In this document: positions 42,281 to 43,390 of the stretch, piece by piece
Numbering within the stretch: the first letter of the stretch is position 1
Layout: the number at the start of each line of letters is the position of its first letter
From: an uncultured Fibrobacter sp.
Lineage (GTDB): Bacteria > Fibrobacterota > Fibrobacteria > Fibrobacterales > Fibrobacteraceae
Assembly (NCBI GenBank): GCA_947305535.1
Contig: CAMZDZ010000003.1
Coordinates: forward strand, 1-43,390
Direction: 5' to 3'
DNA length: 43,390 nt
Program-made: the position numbers and the translations under genes
Notes under the pieces: generated by a model
Told to the model about the DNA's origin: nothing
Seen by the model: only the letters and a program-made list of their open reading frames with translations
Database searches by the model: none

Positions 42281-42976
42281 ATGAAGCTCATTCTCACCTG
42301 CGAACACGCGAGCAACCGCCTGCCAGCAGCCTTCAAGAAAGCCGTTCCGGCAGATGTCTTGAAGACGCACCGCGCCTACGACATCGGCGCACTAGCCGTT
42401 TTCCGCAAGCTCGTGCGCTTTGCAAAGCCCGAATTCCACTGCGAAGGAAAATTCTCGCGCCTGTTTGTAGACCTGAACCGCACCATCACGAACAAGAGCG
42501 CCTTCAGCGAATACTACGAAACTCTCGAATCCCGCGACAAGGCCGCCGCCGAAAAGGCAAGGGCCCAGGCCACCGCCTATTGGAAAGAATACCGCGAAAA
42601 CGTGGAAAAGTTCGTGCTGCAGAATATCGGCCCTTCGGCAAGCTCAGGGACCTTGAGAAAAAGTTCGCTGAGCCTGCCGAAGCGAACTGATGTTGCAATC
42701 GTCCACCTGGGCATCCACAGCTTTACTCCCGCGCTGCACGGCAAAGTCCGCAACGCCGACATCGGGATCCTCTACGATCCCGCGCGCCCGCAGGAACGCG
42801 CCTACGCACAAGTCATCAAGGACGAAATCAAGCGGCTCTACCCCGCCATGAATGTCCGCTTCAACTACCCGTACAAAGGCTCATCCGACGGACTCACCAC
42901 CACGCTCCGCAAAAAGTTCGGTCCACGCTACGTGGGAATCGAGATAGAGATCAACCAGAAGTTTTTTCAGCGGTGA
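42281..42976 (+). CDS. N-formylglutamate amidohydrolase-like protein
   Basis: 231 residues. N-terminal LILTCEHASNRLP (His9 region), THRAYDIGALAVFRKL, FVDLNRT, VHLGIHSFTP and IEIEINQKF match the FGase-like hydrolase family, whose founding member releases formate from N-formylglutamate in histidine breakdown; many members have other, unknown substrates. No hut genes are nearby. Residues 117-137 (GPSASSGTLRKSSLSLPKRTD) are encoded by an inserted REP-like palindrome pair. A weak TATATCTA -10-like string ends 9 nt before the ATG. Terminator at 43050. Confidence 0.75.
   Translation: MKLILTCEHASNRLPAAFKKAVPADVLKTHRAYDIGALAVFRKLVRFAKPEFHCEGKFSRLFVDLNRTITNKSAFSEYYETLESRDKAAAEKARAQATAYWKEYRENVEKFVLQNIGPSASSGTLRKSSLSLPKRTDVAIVHLGIHSFTPALHGKVRNADIGILYDPARPQERAYAQVIKDEIKRLYPAMNVRFNYPYKGSSDGLTTTLRKKFGPRYVGIEIEINQKFFQR
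42631..42687. repeat. REP-like palindrome pair inside a coding sequence
   Basis: CCCTTCGGCAAGCTCAGGG and, 13 nt on, GTTCGC...GCGAAC enclosing TGAGCCTGCCGAA. The cores TTCGGCAAGCTCAG and (reverse) TTCGGCAGGCTCAG differ at one base, so this is an inverted pair. It stays in frame within the N-formylglutamate-amidohydrolase-like gene. Confidence 0.8.
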
Positions 42977-43049
42977 GGCGCGAGGCTCGAGGCACAAGGC
43001 ACAAGCAGTGAGCGATGAGCAATGAGCTGTGAGCTTATAGAAACAGAAA

Positions 43050-43080
43050 GCCTCGGGATTTACCCGAGGCAATTTCTTTT
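43050..43080 (+). terminator. Rho-independent terminator
   Basis: GCCTCGGG-ATTTA-CCCGAGGC is a perfect 8-bp stem followed by AATTTCTTTT. The DNA between the amidohydrolase-like stop and this stem (42977-43049) is low-complexity, with GAGCGATGAGCAATGAGC-type repetition and a GAGGCTCGAGGC motif also found (reverse) near 35728. Confidence 0.8.
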
Positions 43081-43082
43081 GC

Positions 43083-43210
43083 ATGTCATCTCTGACACAC
43101 CCACAATGTCATCCCCAACCCTACGATGTCATCCCCGACTTGATCTCTTTGGTCACTTGGGCTTTAGCCCTTAGTGATCCATGATCCCCCTTGCGGGGAG
43201 GGGATCTCCC
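43083..43210. repeat. Degenerate REP-like repeats (TGTCATCCCC units)
   Basis: TGTCATC occurs three times (near 43085, 43108 and 43129), the last two as TGTCATCCCC. GATCCCC and GGGGATC (43183-43206) pair around CTTGCGGGGA, ending GGGGATCTCC. Start and end match the REP-like units at 35620, so this appears to be a decayed copy. The hairpin may also terminate ddh. Confidence 0.6.
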
Positions 43211-43228
43211 GTGAGTCGCAAGGGCTCA

Positions 43229-43390
43229 TTACAGGCAGTGTGCGCGCAGGTCGTCATCGCTCAAGGTGCTGAGGTATGCAGGCGGCACGTCGAGAACGGT
43301 CTTGCAACCGGTCGCTCCGTTAGCCTTCATACGGAGAGCAGCGCGGGCGTAAGCCACGAGAACGCTCGTCGTGAATTCCGGGTTGGAATC
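43229..43390 (-). CDS. ddh: meso-Diaminopimelate dehydrogenase, C-terminal fragment
   Basis: The last 53 codons of a gene that runs off the right edge. The text DSNPEFTTSVLVAYARAA, RMKANGATGCKTVLDVPPAY and LSDDDLRAH fits the C-terminus of NADP-dependent meso-diaminopimelate D-dehydrogenase, the one-step route to meso-DAP for lysine and peptidoglycan. Only the tail is visible, so catalytic residues cannot be checked; identification rests on this C-terminal pattern. Confidence 0.8.
   Translation of the reverse strand, partial: DSNPEFTTSVLVAYARAALRMKANGATGCKTVLDVPPAYLSTLSDDDLRAHCL

Overview
The window looks like chromosomal DNA of a Fibrobacter-type bacterium (phylum Fibrobacterota). The strongest clue is the lipoprotein at 2070-3329, which ends in the FISUMP domain (Fibrobacter succinogenes major paralogous domain). 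A secreted pectate lyase with a carbohydrate-binding module, several small Cys-lipoproteins without recognisable relatives, a futalosine-pathway gene (mqnE) and a meso-diaminopimelate dehydrogenase tail fit a Gram-negative plant-fibre degrader. No phage, transposase, plasmid gene or CRISPR array is visible.

Layout. 1-3.4 kb, minus strand: surface and fibre genes (pectate lyase running off the left edge, a small zinc-ribbon membrane protein, a collagen-stalk FISUMP lipoprotein). 3.6-7.1 kb: smc on minus. 7.3-13.9 kb, plus: DUF4321 protein, gatA, a putative outer-membrane protein, a doubtful small ORF, a DUF4230 protein and potB-potC-potD with no potA. 13.9-14.8 kb: exodeoxyribonuclease III on minus. 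14.9-21.5 kb, plus: lipoprotein, metallo-beta-lactamase-fold hydrolase, trmB, recN, a CDP-alcohol phosphatidyltransferase, initiator tRNA-fMet and mqnE. 21.5-25.7 kb: a 1399-residue hybrid histidine kinase on minus. 25.9-27.4 kb: nfeD on plus. 27.5-29.5 kb, minus: tRNA-Glu and a PpiD-like chaperone. 29.7-33.0 kb, plus: nadB, a Ser/Thr kinase and a CvpA-like protein. 33.0-37.9 kb, minus: amidohydrolase, rluD-like, lspA, squalene-synthase-like enzyme and a membrane protein. 38.1-40.8 kb, plus: dnaA and a secreted protein-tyrosine-phosphatase lipoprotein. 40.8-43.4 kb: a U32-like cysteine-cluster protein (minus), a small lipoprotein and an N-formylglutamate-amidohydrolase-like gene (plus), and the 3' end of ddh (minus).

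Themes. Genome maintenance (smc, recN, exoIII, dnaA) and translation/tRNA functions (gatA, trmB, rluD, two tRNAs) are mixed with envelope functions (lspA, PpiD-like, nfeD, phospholipid synthase, many lipoproteins that LspA would process). Most enzyme identities are routine.

The most interesting signal is regulatory. An element of the form TAnnTTTR, often written CTATATTTR after a T-tract, precedes about fifteen transcription units. It resembles the Bacteroidota -7 box. In at least five genes it lies only 4-5 nt from the start codon, which predicts leaderless or nearly leaderless mRNAs. Other points of interest are a REP-like palindrome pair inserted in frame in a coding sequence, a second inverted REP pair between lspA and rluD, an initiator tRNA with an apparent bulge in the T-arm, DnaA-box-like sites around the dnaA promoter, three convergent gene pairs whose stop codons share four bases, and a kinase with four tandem PAS-like modules.
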